Below the pieces are notes generated by a model. That model saw nothing but the letters and a program-made list of their open reading frames with translations, was not told the DNA's origin and searched no databases. From positions 1,213,281-1,277,280 of the forward strand of contig OZ038322.1 in assembly GCA_964035795.1 (NCBI GenBank): DNA of 64,000 nucleotides, given 5' to 3'. Each line of letters starts with the position of its first letter. Positions within the stretch are counted from its first letter, which is position 1. Below are positions 12,917 through 26,230 of the stretch, one piece after another. The position numbers and the translations under genes were made by a program. The stretch is from Pterobdella sp. o SKG-2022 (Eukaryota > Annelida > Clitellata > Hirudinida > Piscicolidae).

Positions 12917-13666
12917 CACCCTAATACTTCGATCGTCATTTAATACTTCCTTAAGTTATTCCCACTCTAATTTACTTTCCAACGTTTTTATGAAATAACA
13001 TGCGTTAAATTATCATGAAATGTGTACATATCTTGAGTTTGATGAGCAACTTTTAAGGGGGTTTGGAACGATTAAATTTTGATTTTACGTGTGTTAGTTG
13101 TTTTGTCATTTTAGTTCCATCTCTAACCAATCAACAATAAGTATCCGTGTTGAATGTTTGTGGGTGTGCAAGAAGCCAGAGATGATAATTTGGTGTGATT
13201 TGTGAAATTATTGGGAGGTGGCGCTTCGGTTTGTGGAAAAAGTTTTTCGAACCATTCGAGTCAATAGTATAAATTTTATTTGGTGCTTGAGAAAGTGCAT
13301 AAGTCCAATGTAGTAAACTGCTTCAGTCACTTATTTCTTTTTTGGATGGGTTGAGCTAGTCGCTTTTATGAAAATGAAAACATTTATTTATGACGTTTTA
13401 AAATGTTATTCATTGAAATATTCATTAAAAATGAATATTCTCATTAAATAAATATTCAAGAACCAAGTTGATGATTGATTAATAGCAATCTTTTCTTACT
13501 TATTAAATAGTGCCTTCTATGTCTTTGTTTATGGCGCAAAAAACTTTAAAGCTTCCACTCTGTTATCTCAAGTTTCAAGTTGAATTTGTACTTCATGAAT
13601 TATTTAGATAACTATTTATAAAGATTTATATAGTTCAGGTTTTTTTTCAGTTGAAACTTCTTTAAA
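12917..13666. other. Intergenic, USP46 to BAZ1A (same strand)
   Basis: 750 bp, AT-rich. A pyrimidine tract ending TTTTTTTCAG at 13641-13650 lies 16 bases before the BAZ1A start codon and looks like a splice acceptor. Nothing else supported. Confidence 0.55.
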
Positions 13667-16600
13667 ATGCCTATCCTTAAAAAAGGCACATTTGTCAAAA
13701 AATCGATCCCTGAAAACTTACGTCTTGAAGATGAAATTTTATATTGCACGATGACTCAGGAAATATTCACAGAATATGAGTATGATTTTTAAATAGTAAA
13801 ATTATTTTACTTTTAAAAATCTAAAAATAAATTTCACAGTGAATTCTTTGACCGAATCATCTTGTGTAATAGTTTGGTGTGGGCTTGTTCTGCTACGGGA
13901 CGTTCAGGTCTTACATACAAAGAAGCTCTCCAATCTGAAGAAAATGTGAGACAACAACTAAAAGAATTCCCGGACTACCTTCAGAAGCCAGTCCTCTTCC
14001 TCGTTACCATGACACATTGCAAGAAAATCAATGACGTTGTTGATGACGTATTTTCATTCAGTAAGGACCATTACTTCGTAGGAGAGACCGTTGAAGCTTA
14101 TGAAACCAGGTTGTTTGCATGGTGGTCTTTTATTATTTTGGATTAGTAAAATTCTTTTGATGATACATGAGTTAACCTTTTTGTTTTGAATTTCAAATTT
14201 CTTACAAGCTAATATATTAATTATGTATCTAAAAAGTAAAAGTTTATTTAAATGATCTATCAACATCAGTAAGGTGAAAAAGTCCTACAAAGTGCTCAAG
14301 GTGTTGGATGCCAAGAAGGAAAACATTCCATCTTTGGAGAAGGAAAACAATGAAAACAATAATGAGGTCAATAAGCAACATGCTCAGTCTGAAGACAAAA
14401 AAGTTGAGACCAAAGAAAATGAAAGAAATGAAGTGATGGCTGACAAATTAAAAAGCAATGACAATATCAATGGGTAACTCATTTTATTTTTTTAAATTAT
14501 TTTTATTTTTTGACCCTTATTTTTTATGTAACTAAAATATTATATTAAATAACTATGTTAAAACATAGCTCAAAACTATTTCAAACCCTACCAGTCTCAG
14601 AAAAAGTCCTCGTAAGCTCCCACAAACAGCATCTACCCCAAAGAATACAACCACCCCTACCACAACTGAACCTCAGCTGAGTTGTTATGAGTACTTGCTG
14701 CAGGAAATCAGCAGTGTCATCACGGGAGTCAAGATCATCAATGGAGCTAAGTTGAAGTGGAGTCAAGTTGTGTTTTTGTATCAACATGTCAGACTTTATT
14801 ACTCTTGTGTCATTATATTTAACCTTTTTGGTAAAGAATGTTGCATAAAAGCAAAAGTGGTTAAAATTTTAATTTTGTAGTGATTTTGCATGGTTGTGTG
14901 AAGTGATCCAAACTTCAAATCTGTGTTTCAGCCAATATTTGTAATAGTATTAATTTTATTATATATTATAAAATTATATAATATAAAATAAAAATTATAT
15001 AATGTCATATATATTTTTATTGTTTTTTTATATATAATATATTTATCTGTTTCAATCAACTCATTCTCTCCGATATCCATTAGCTTATCATCAATTTTCA
15101 ACCATTACAGCTTTTTCATGCTGGTAATGTATTCATTGAATAGGGATAATAATACATTCACTATTAACATTTCATCATCATGGTTTTATGTCTGTTTCTA
15201 TGCTAACATGGGTTGAACCAATGTTCAGTAATAAAAATAATAATATAATCAATGAAAAAATAACATATCAACTCATAAAATTAATAATATTCACTAATTA
15301 TAGTAATTATTTTTCTTTATTTAATATGTAATTATTTTTTATTCCATTATTATTATTATTAGTTTAACGTATTTTGTTTCATAGCTAGTGGCAGTAGAAA
15401 CATAAGAACTAATCATACCACCACACCACACACAGTCGTCGTAAAGGCCTTTACACAAAAGAGAGGTGCAAGACATTCATCAGGGCCCATTGTGAAAACA
15501 AAGAGGGAGTGTGGAAGGTCAAGGTTGGTCTGTTGTTTGCTCTTTGTATGTTTTGATTGGTGGTTGTTAATGAAGATTAATTGAGAAGTTTAATAGAAAT
15601 TGTTGAATTTAGTTTATATTAATTGTCCATTATAATCTGTATTTTGCTGTTGGTTGTTGGTTTAGAATGATTGAGGCACTAATGATGGTTTTGTTCAGTC
15701 TATGTTGTATTTGATAATTTTAGTTGTAAAAACGTTGGTGAATTTCTTGTCAACTTTAGTTTAATCAAAAGTTAATTAAAACCAAAATTGACATAATTAA
15801 AATAAAAGTTAGTTTAAAATAAAAAAGCATTTCACAGTTTTTTTTTAAATTGAGCTCAATCAGTCATCTAAAATTGATTGACATTTAACAGGAAGCAGGT
15901 CAACAAAGATACAAACTCAACAGCCTATCATTCTCCTCCTTCTTTCCTGGAGACCCACCCAGTTTTGAGGTTCACAAGCCTCCAAGTTCCATCATTGACC
16001 TCACTTCAGAGGACAAAAAGGTCAAAAGTGACGAGGCCAAGATGAGGGCTCTCAAGAATGACCTCAAACATGCCAACAAACAAGGTTGCTAGGGTGATTT
16101 TTTTATAATGCCTAAATTATTATTATTATTCATAATTTTTGATAGGATTATTTGTATATTTGAAGAGTGTGTTAACCATGAGGTAATTTGAGGTATGCTA
16201 TCAAAACTATTAGATCACGTCATATTTAAGACACCAAGCCCTCATACAACCCAACACATGCACCATAAAACTTTAAAGACACCAATGATGTCACCCAGAC
16301 ATGCAGCAGCTGGAAGGGGAGCTGAAGAAGATGAAAGAGATGGCTGCAGAGAAGAAGGAGGCTAGGATGAAGCAGATGAAGGTCATTTTTAATCATTCAA
16401 TGCTTTTATCACAGATTGACTGTTATCAAAATTATAATGTCATTTTTCATAGTGATTAGAAATGTAAGTTCAACTAAAAGCTTCATACATTTTCAAATAA
16501 ACCTGTCTTGTTAAGACGACATTATATTGCAGCTATATAATTATGCGACTAACGCAAGAAGTTTAGGCGCTGGCTTTTAAATCACAACATCACTGCAGAG

Positions 16601-19600
16601 TGAGCAGAGCATGCGGCAGAAAGAGGTGAGGGAGTGTCTGGAGTGGATCAGAACCAGAGATGACTTACTTTGTGATGACCTCAAGGTTTTTTGGGCTTGA
16701 GCTCTTTTAGTTGAAGCATTATTCATGTTCTTTAGCCAAAGTAAATACTGTAAATTATTTGAACACTAAAGTTAATTTTATTAAGTACAAAGCTTTTCGT
16801 TAACAAAGTAACATTATATTGATATTGTATTCACAATTATAATTCTGATATATTATGATAAGCTCCTATGTTTCACCAGGGTCATCAAGCTCTCCTTCTG
16901 TTGTTGTGCTGAATGTTTTGCACCTTGCAAAACTTTTAATAAAATGATACTGAAGGTAATTAAAAACATCTCTCAACCCCTCACCCCTTTCCAGGACCTG
17001 CCAAGGAGCCAGCCAGTTGAGTGTGAAGGGGTGTCGAACAGCAGGTTCGGGGATCTGGTCTTTGTTGTGGAGTTTATCATTAAGTTCAAGTCTCTGCTGT
17101 CCATCCATGCCCCCAAAAGCTTCAATATTGGTTAGTGATTTGGTTAAAATGATTTGTGATGTGTGAGGATCACTGTATACCTATGTAAATTTAGACTCTT
17201 CATCTATCTTGTTGGCACCTTGAACAATGTCAAACCTAGCGCTTATATTGCTTTATGAATTTTATTTTTCATTTCAAATCAGTTGGATATAATATCGAAA
17301 TATCTAGTAAGTTGACTGTGATTTTATCTCAAATGAGTCAGTTGCTTAATTGATATGCTCCACAGAACACAGTCTCATACTATTGCTATAATTACCTCTC
17401 TCCTTCCAGACTCATTCCATCAAAGCCTAATGGAAGCAAACCCTCGGGGTTTGTATTCCTCTCTGCTACAGTCCTTTGTGGCCTTACTTCTCAATATACA
17501 CTCCCAAGAAATATCCTGCTACAAGATTGATTTTAATAAAGGTTAGTGGACGTCGAGGGTTCATAGATGTTGGTGGTTGGTGCATGTTAAATCAGCCAAT
17601 CAATAATTATTCATGTTTAAAAATAGATTGAGTGATAAAGAATAATGTTTAAAAGTGGATTTATTATGATTAAAATGACGTAACAGAAGAGGAAAATGCC
17701 TCTGATGAGAATATGTTCATTAACACCATCAAGCAATCTTATATCGACTATGGTAAGTCATCGAGGTTGTTTGATAATGGGTCATTAAATATTCAACGCA
17801 TCTTATTAAATATTCAAAAGAATAAAAATAGATCAGCTAGATATTGATAATGCAAATGAGGTTGATAAGTTCAATGATATTGAAACTGTTTTTATGGTTG
17901 CGTCTTAATCTTTCCATAAAATGATCAGACGTTTATTACTATAATGAGTTTCTTATCATTGTTATAATTCTTATCTCTATTCCAAGATTAACTGTTCATG
18001 AAGTTGAAATCTCATTAGTCATCATTGCTAATTGACTCACTTAAGTAAAATTAGTAAAATAACTAGGAAGATAACAATCTTATGAAGAAAGACACTGCAA
18101 AATAACACATGATCAAATGATTCGCCAGCCTTAATTAATCTTATATATTTTTATTAACAATATAAGATTATACTGCTGTACATGTCCCAGTAACTGGGAT
18201 TGACAGTTGTGGGCCCTAAATTATTGATACGATAGCTTACTTTATATAATGAGCCATTTATTGGTTATCTTGTGTTTATGTAAATATTTTTCGTTTGTTT
18301 TGTCAAAGAAAAGTTAGTTAACTTGTTATTTAAAGTTCATGAATATTCATTTAAAATAATTATATAATTAAATAAAACAAAAAAAAACAGCATTTATTTT
18401 ATTTTTATATATTTTATTTATTAATATATAATTAATCTCAACTAAGTTTGTTGAAAATCTTTCATAATAAGAGCATTCTTCATCGTTATCAGTAGATGTT
18501 TAATCTGCATCGCCAAGCTGATCTCAATAATATCATAATTTACTCTACACCACCAATGAATTCTTTGTATTTGATATTATGATTATCGCTAATATAAATT
18601 TCAGGCATGTTTTTTTGATATTATGAACAATAAACTAATATTTTTTAATAAGTATCATTACTATTACAATTTTTGCTTGAAATGAGAGAACCAAAACAGT
18701 TAACATAATAGCACTAAACCAAATTTGACATCAAAAGTCCATCATCAATAACGCAACACTAAATCAACATTAACAATAACAATTCTAGAACAATAATAAT
18801 GGAAAATCTCGGTCCAACCATCATCAAACCCCTCAACACCACAGCCATCAAACCATCAACCTCCAGGCACAGGCCTCCACAAGCTGCTCTTGGATGACTT
18901 CACAGTATCTGAGGTGGTCAAGAATTACTTGAGAGGCATGCAAGCAGATGAAACTCCATCCATCAAAAGAATTCTACAATCCTCATGTGTCTTCCTGCTC
19001 TCTCCTGGTTGGTGGTGAATGAGTAGATGATTTTTGGTAGTTGTTTGGTTTTGTGGGTGAGTAGGTATGTATTTATAAAGATAAATGGATAGATGTGTTG
19101 TGTTGCCTCTTAGTCATCAACCTCTAGTGAAAGTCTTCAACACCCTCGAATATCCACAGATGACAAGTTGCATCTGATGCACCTTTTGGCTCACCACCTT
19201 CTGGGCACCTCTGTTGTCAGGGACTTCCTTGATGAGTCATCTGAGAGAATCAAGGTAGGTCTTTTGTGTTGAGGTGATGTGTTGTGTGGTTTGTGTGTTA
19301 AAGTGCTGTGTTGTTGTGTTTTTTGATGCTGATGTGTAAATAAAAGTGTAGTTAATTCAGTTTTACATGATATATTTATGTCATGTGGTTAAGGATGAGC
19401 ATGATATTAAATCAGTATCATAAAGAGCACCTTACTGACGGTTTGCAATGACATGACTCAACCAGATGTTATCAAGGGAACTGAAGATGCACCAACTCAA
19501 TGTGGCCAAGAGGGAGAAGGACGAGGCTCAATACTGGTGAGTTTCCACCGTTAGTATTGGTGTTTACCCTAAATACGGTCATAGAGTAGATACATTGGTA

Positions 19601-22600
19601 GATTGGGTTGTATATAGCTAATATATATATTTTTGTGACTTCATGTATCATTTTGTTATAGTATTTTGTGTTAATATATCATAGTACATTGCTATACAAA
19701 GTTCATTCGTTTATGTATACTTGGTGCAGTACTGAATTGGTACATATTGAAATGCACAACAGGGCAAAGAAGAAGCAGGAGGGAAGTCTTAAAGCTTTCT
19801 TGCAGGGTGACAAAGAAGAGTGAGTATTAATGCTTTTTATCAATCAAATTATTATCTAGTATTTAATGATATGTTTTTTGAATAGAGTCAATTTTTTCAT
19901 TTTCAGTATGTTCAGAATACGACCAGATTTTAAAATGGTGGCATCCATTCATCTCAATAGTGATTCATAGTTTGTTCACCTTCTCCACCAGACTAGCAGA
20001 CCAGGATCTGAAGAGAAAGTCAAACAGGCGAACAGAGGTGGTTGAGAAGATTCCAGATGAATACTTTAGCCAGCTACCTACCAACAATCTTGATTGGGAT
20101 AAGGTTTGTGTGAGGATCTTTAAATAAATCTTCATTCACTAAGGCATAACTGATTTCAATATTATCAACTTCGATGTTAAGATTCATACAGGCATAAATA
20201 AAGCATATATCATCTTATTATAATCAGCATCTTTTCTTTTTCAAGAGGTCACTGACTTTCTTTATGACAATGTTTTCACTCAGCACTTCACAAAAAATAT
20301 GTAGCTTATCTTCCATACAACCATGCATAACATTAACATAAACCAAGCATATACCTTCTACCCAAGGTGGCAAAGAATGAGAGAGACCAGTTGAAGGCAT
20401 GGGAGAAGAGAAAGGAAGAAGAGTTGAGTGAGGAGTTGGCAAATTTCAGTGAGTCAAGGTCGCTTCTCGTGGCATATGATCGCACGCATCGCAGGTTCTG
20501 GCTCTTCAACTGCCTGCCTGGTGTCTTTGTAGAGGATGATGACTGTAGGACTGGTGGGTTATTTGTGATGTCATTGTGTTTGGAGCATATTATAAAAAAA
20601 TGAAAATATAAGGTAGTATTGTGTATTTGATAAAAAATTAATTTTAAAAATTGTGTATTGAGAGAATATATTTCTCAATATACACGTCATTTTAATACAC
20701 TTGATTTACAACAGGGTTAAAAGCTGCCTCCAAGCTGAAACTAGTGCCTCAAAGCTCCAACTCTCGAAACCTCAACACTCTTAAACAGTTTCTCAAAGGA
20801 CAAGAGAAGCTGGACAAGAAACTCATCGACGTTATCAACAGTATCCAAGCTGGAAACACATCAAGTAATATCCTAGGGAGTCTGAGCAATGACTCTGTGA
20901 ACAATGAAGTTTCCAGTGAACATCTCCCAGAACAAGAATGGTTGGTGCTTGCAGTTGTGGTTGTCTGCAGTGTTTGATGGCTCAAGTGGTTTTAGTATGA
21001 ATGTTAATAATGATGATGGCTTCATTTTTTAATATTATATGATTTTCTGTAGTACTATACTTCATTTATGTTCTACATCAGTAGCATTATAACATGAACA
21101 ATTTTTCAGTGCCATGATTTCTGCACTGGAACAATTGAACACCAAATGTAAAGTGAGGTGGTCCTTCTATCACACTAGCAAGCATTTGAGGTTGTTGTTG
21201 GGTGGTCTAAACATGAGGGGGTTGAGAGAAGCTGTGTTGTTCAAGGAGTTGAAGGCTTTGCAGCCAAGTATTGAAAAAAGGCTGAGTGATGAGAAGAAGG
21301 TGAGGAATGCTCTCAAGTTTATATCTCCTGCCATCCGCAAAGAAGCTGATAACACTCCCAACACATCACTAAAAGAAGATAAAAAAGAAGTAAAAAGGGT
21401 GAAGGAAAAAAATAATGTGGAAGAAGAAAAAGACATCAAAGAAGATAACACAACTGCCCAAGATTTTGAGGCAAAAGAAACTAAGCCCAAACAAGAAGAG
21501 GTGACAAAAGGAAAAGAAGACCCCCTGGAGAGTTTCTTCATTGAGAGTCTGTTGGGTCTGGAGGATCGCATCTTCTCGGGCTCCCTTGGTAACATCAAGG
21601 TCCACATAGTTCAATATGTATCATTAATCTTAGATTATACTGCTGTAAATGTTTCAGTAACTGCTGTAGACAGTAGTCTTCCTAGAATACTGATACTGCT
21701 TATTTTGTAGTTTTTAGAACAATCCATTTCATCGCTTAAATTATCTCTGCATGCAGGCAGCCAAGAGAGATGAATGGAGGAAAGATGTTGAAGATAGAAA
21801 CTACACCAAGTTGTTCTCATACTTGCACAAGGAGAATGGCAAGACAGCCAGGACTGAGGTGAATGATAGCAAGCAGGAAGACTTGATGATGAAGGGTTTG
21901 TCAGGGGCACTGGTCTGTGTGGAGCAGATGATGGATGCCAGGTTTCTGCATTCCACTCTAGGTTCTAGAATTCTTTTTTTTAAATTTTGTTGTCAATGAC
22001 ATTTGATGTGATTAATTTGGTATAATGAGGAGTTATGAAAGTTATCATGGCTTAGCAGATTTATGCATGGAAAATTAATGAGTTTTAGGAATAAGATATG
22101 AAATTGATTTTGGTTTAACCCTTATAAAACAATCTTGAAGGTTTCAATGCAAAGAAGGTTTCAAAATTTGTGCGTGCAGTGGTGAGAGGGGATGTGAAGG
22201 AAGAGGAAGATGTAGAGAGTGACGATGGTGGGTGTTTTTGATGATACGTGTAACCTAGGCAAGTATTTAAATTTTTATTAAGATAGGCTGATAGAGACAA
22301 ATAGAAAGATTGAATATATATCAAACATCACAGAAAAGTCGTCAACAGCTTCGACTATAAACGGCAAAGAAGTCCAAGTTACCACCAATAACAATGCACT
22401 TAAGAAAAATCTCTTCATCGAATACTGGGAAGTGAAAGTGAAATCTTGCCAAAATATTTCACAACTCTTCATTTATATGTCTGTGTTGGATAGTAACATC
22501 TTGTGGTCCAAATCTGCCCTGCATGCCTGCTGCAGGATATGCCGCAGACAACGCAACCCTGAGCTGATGTTGCTGTGTGATATGTGTGACAAGGGACACC

Positions 22601-24499
22601 ACACTTTCTGCCTCAAACCTCCTGTGCAGGTGAGGACTTATGTGTGTTTTGGCAGGGCTTATGAGATTAAGGCATCTATGTGTTTGAAATATTGATTTTT
22701 CATTTTATGTTTTTTTTTTCTTCAAATTTTTTCATATTACTCAATTAAAAATATATACAATAAAATTACGAATAAGACTAAAGTGGCATTAACTCCTGGA
22801 GTTTCTAGGCCACATATTAATAATAATTTTACTTATATAGCACTAATAAAACAACTAAGGCACATAGTACACTAATCAATACCCACACGTTCAACACAGA
22901 ACATTCCAGAGGGTGACTGGTTCTGCCCATGGTGCAAGCCTTCAGAAATTGTCAGTCCTGCCAGCACTCGCAGCAAGAAGCAACAAGAGAAGGAAGAGGA
23001 GGAAGAAGAAGAGGAGTATGTGATGTTTTGAGGATTATCTAGTATCTCCTTTTTTGATTCCAATGTTTTTTATTTATTTGTGTTACTGGAAAATAAATAA
23101 TGTAACATTCAAAAGGAGGATGAATATAGTTGAAGTCATATGGTAATCTACAAACAATAGATAGCAATAAACGCAAATGGTTGCAGGTCAGAGGCAAATG
23201 AGGACTCAGAGCAGGAGGAAGATGGAGAGGAAGTCATCACGAAAAGTACATTCTTTTTATCTCCTACATTCACTTAGATTCGTTTATTTTTGCAGATTTT
23301 TATAGAAAAGCGAAAAATTCCAAAACTAACGGTTATTCGAGTGGTAAAAATAAAAAACAAAAAGAATTAAAAAAGAATAAAAATTCAGCAAAGAAAAAAG
23401 ATAATAAAAAGAAAAAAAGGAAGAATTATTATGAAGATAGTGACGATGAGGATGATAATTTCGATGATAAGACAGAAAGCGAAGGAGATAACGGTGAAGA
23501 GAACAATGGAGAAGAGGAAGATACAAACTACAAACTGAGAAAGAGAAATTCTTATGAAGGTGCGTTTTTATATATTACAATATAATTTTTTAAAATATTA
23601 TATGCATATTTTCAATGCTAGAATGAATGTAAAAGAATGATGGGTTGAAGCAGAAGCTATATAAGAGATTGGATTTCACATATTTTCTATGCTTATGATT
23701 TGATGGCCGAATTTATTAACTCACTGGCAGGCTTATTTGAGATTTGAAATGATTGCAGGAGAATGTGTCAAAAAGCCCAGGTCAAGTGTGGAGGGCAGTG
23801 AGATGAAGAGGACATCCAGGAATTCCTCCAACACCACCTCTCCCTCACCATCACTAACCACGTTAACTCTTTCCCCATTGGCTGTCCGATTGTCTATCCC
23901 ACAGTGCAAAGATATCATCGATAAAATAGTTTCCCTTGAAGATTCATGGCCTTTCCTCGAGCCTGTCTCCAAGAAGGAGGTGGTTAACATTCTCACATGC
24001 TTTTATCTCATATTTCAAAATCCATATTTAACTTTTAAAGGTTCCCGACTACTTGCACATTATTAAAAACCCCATGGATTTCTCCACTGTCAAGAAGAAG
24101 TTGAGCCAAAACGCCTATCCAAGTGCCTCCCAAGTGATATCTGATGTGATGCTCATATTTGACAATTGTAAATGCTACAATGAACCATCCACAGTTTTTT
24201 ATAAACTGGCTGATAAATTGAATAAGATACTTGAAAAAGAAATGAAGACGGCTGTGGCCGATAGTGAAATCAAAGGTCAGAATGAGACAGACGAGAGCGA
24301 GCTTAGTAGTTCTGCAGAGAGCAAGAAAAGTAGTAGAAGTAAGCTGTCAAATGAAAGTGATAAGCTCTATCCAATCTTCAACAGTGATTCCAAAGACTTG
24401 AAAAAAAAAGTGAAGAGGAAGAGGGTTGAGGATGATTCTGATGATGAGGAGGAGGAGGAGGTAGTGAAGTCGAGCCGAAAGCGTGTGAGGTGCCTTTGA
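13667..24499 (+). CDS. BAZ1A: ACF1/BAZ1A, chromatin-remodelling subunit, 27 exons
   Basis: Large non-catalytic subunit of ISWI complexes (ACF/CHRAC), which space nucleosomes in the nucleus. Starts MPILKKGTFVKK at 13667. Exons: 13667-13779, 13840-14109, 14270-14473, 14595-about 14750, 15436-15523, 15892-16084, 16299-16381, 16599-16685, 16995-17130, 17410-17541, 17687-17752, 18867-19007, 19160-19254, 19466-19536, 19763-19819, 19992-20103, 20367-20553, 20715-20940, 21110-21599, 21757-21961, 22141-22227, 22283-22629, 22900-23015, 23187-23245, 23296-23559, 23759-23979, 24041-24499. Phases agree throughout; only the exon 4 donor is uncertain. Total about 1554 codons, against 1556 in human BAZ1A. 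Domains: WAC (about 20-125), DDT (about 405-470), WHIM-type WLFNCLPGVF region (about 715), PHD finger (about 1150-1200, full C4HC3), acidic/Lys linker, bromodomain with CYNEPS acetyl-lysine Asn (about 1380-1460). Exon 4 and exon 3 sequences are poorly conserved. A polyadenylation signal lies at 24646. Confidence 0.97.
18162..18216 (-). repeat. Nested double-hairpin repeat, copy 3 (BAZ1A intron 11)
   Basis: Minus-strand copy: on the plus strand ATACTGCTGTACATG, then CCCAG TAA CTGGG, then TTGACAGTTGT. The inner stem is intact; the outer arm has one change. Confidence 0.6.
21627..21684 (-). repeat. Nested double-hairpin repeat, copy 4 (BAZ1A intron 19)
   Basis: Minus-strand copy beginning AGATTATACTGCTGTAAATG just after the exon 19 donor; the inner stem is diverged. 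Confidence 0.55.
22778..22813 (+). repeat. TATAGTGGCAT hairpin module, copy 2 (BAZ1A intron 22)
   Basis: AAAGTGGCATTAACTC, a three-base loop, GAGTT, then CTAGGCCAC. The inner AACTC/GAGTT stem is perfect although the bases differ from other copies. Confidence 0.6.
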
Positions 24500-24645
24500 T
24501 CTATGCAAGCATATATATATATATATATATATAGAACTGATGGTTGTGTTTCTTGTTGCTCCACAAACTTGTACATTTCCACTCATTATGTTCCATTGTT
24601 CCACGATTAATAATGGTCTTGTGTGTTTGTTTTTCATTTTATCAC

Positions 24646-24651
24646 AATAAA
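24646..24651 (+). terminator. Polyadenylation signal of BAZ1A
   Basis: Canonical AATAAA 147 bases after the BAZ1A stop codon, followed by a T-rich stretch. Confidence 0.6.
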
Positions 24652-25364
24652 TTTTTTTATTTTGAACCGAATCGAAATTTAAAATATATTACATCCGCAT
24701 AAGATTGTCAATGACTGTTTCTTACAAGTTGATTCTAGACGGCTAACGTGTTTAACTGCAAAAAACTTGCTTTTTTTTTATAACCTGGATAAGAGTAGAT
24801 GGAGTAAGCTTTCTTGTGACTTCGGCAGCTGAAGATACGCAGATTCTATTCGTGAGAGTATCTTATAAACTTCAAGCTATCCTTTTCAAACAGGCCGTAA
24901 ATTCTCATTTATTGCTTGTGACCCCATGTTGTCTGAGTGGGTGACAAACATGCCCTATTATTAGAATGTCGAGTGTTAGTCCTAGGATGCTTTCTCTGAT
25001 AAATATTTGTTTCAAAAACCTAGCCTGGTGGAAGCAGGCTAATAAAAAAATCTGTTAGGAATCCTTCATGAAATATTTATCTAGATAACATAATGTGAAC
25101 CTCTGGTTTATTAAAAAACAGAATAAAACGTTTTAATTTTGCTTTGTCGCCATGAGTTATGGTGCCGTGAAGCTTTCAAATAAAAGGAAATAACAAGGCT
25201 AATGACGTTGTAACTTATGTTAGATTGAAATGAGCTAGATTACAGTTTTGCGCTCAAAGCTAAGCTTAGAAACGATTTTTCTAGTTTAACATAATTTATT
25301 TTTTCAAAATGCATTCAAAAGGAAAATTTTTTAAAAAATAAATTTGACAAACAGAACTCATACT
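24652..25364. other. Intergenic after BAZ1A, no feature seen
   Basis: AT-rich sequence without a supported gene or recognised repeat. Confidence 0.5.
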
Positions 25365-25402
25365 ATTATAGTGGCATGAAACTGTTGAAGTCTTCAAGAC
25401 CA
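25365..25402 (+). repeat. TATAGTGGCAT hairpin module, copy 3
   Basis: TATTATAGTGGCATGAAACT, then GTTGAAGTCTTCAAGACCA. About two mismatches to the inverted partner at 26191-26230. Confidence 0.75.
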
Positions 25403-26190
25403 TTTTTGATTTTGCTGTTTTGAAGTTTATTTATATCAAAGCGCTTTGGTTTGTGGATCTTATTTTTCGTACTTCTTAGTTTGAGTTGAATCAGAGCAAC
25501 TACAAGATGATTGGTGTAGCGGTCCAAGAACAGAACCTTGTGGTACTCCAGTAGTGTAAACGGTTGGTGTTCATTCTTTTTTGGGGCATTTGACGTTGAA
25601 TGATTTGTTAAAGAGGTAATTTCTAAACCATTTAAGAGTGAGGTTATTCAAGCCAAATGATTCCTTTAATCTTCTGATTAGTATTAAATCAAAGGCAAAC
25701 GAAAGATCTAGAAGGACAAGAAGAGATATTATTTTGTTGTCAGCTGCTTTCAGAATATCAGTAGAAACCTTTAGAAATGCTGTTTCTGTTGAATGATGGC
25801 GACGATAAGCTGATTGAAAAGATGGTAATGAATTATTGTTGTTTAGGTGAGCGAAAATTCTTGGAAAGACAATTTGTTCAAGAAGTTTTGAAAGCACGCT
25901 CAAGTTTGAAATTGGTCGCTATGATGAAAGGGTCTCTTGGTCCAGATCTAATTTCTTGAAAATCGGTGTGACGTAAGCATGTTTGAATTGACATGGAACC
26001 CTTCCAGTGGCAAAAGATAGATTGAAGATACTCAATATAAATGGAGCAACTATAGAATCTATTTTTTTCAGAAGCCAGGTTGGAATTGGGTCGTGTTCAC
26101 ACTGTTTATTTGAAAGTTTCTGGATTGAATAGAGTAATTCATCTAATGTAACTTCATCGAAGCCATTTAAACTTTATATAATATGCTAAA

Positions 26191-26230
26191 GTGGTCTTGA
26201 AGACTTAATCAGTTTCATGCCACTATAATA
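26191..26230 (-). repeat. TATAGTGGCAT hairpin module, copy 4 (inverted partner)
   Basis: Plus strand reads GTGGTCTTGAAGACTTAATC, then AGTTTCATGCCACTATAATA, the reverse complement of copy 3 with about two changes. Confidence 0.75.

Larger units (their letters stand above)
25365..26230 (-). mobile_element. CR1/L2-like reverse-transcriptase fragment bracketed by inverted 38-bp modules
   Basis: Minus-strand coding remnant from about 26180 to 25490 with several frameshifts. In order it shows CEHDPIPTWLLKK, PFILSIFNLS, KHAYVTPIFKK, LSKLLEQIVFPRIF, PSFQSAYRRHHSTETAFLK, LLVLLDLSFAFD and TGVPQGSVLGP, a reverse-transcriptase core typical of CR1/L2-type LINEs. The fragment is flanked by the TATAGTGGCAT module at 25365-25402 (+) and by its near-identical inverse at 26191-26230 (-). 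Dead as an element. Confidence 0.8.

Noticed and set aside
21170..21607. 145-codon open frame on the minus strand inside BAZ1A
   Set aside because: It is the antisense of BAZ1A exon 19, a Lys/Glu-rich coding segment that keeps the other strand open by composition.
24367..24637. Minus-strand open frames with Ser runs and IYIYIY stretches
   Set aside because: Products of the antisense of the BAZ1A acidic tail and an AT dinucleotide run.
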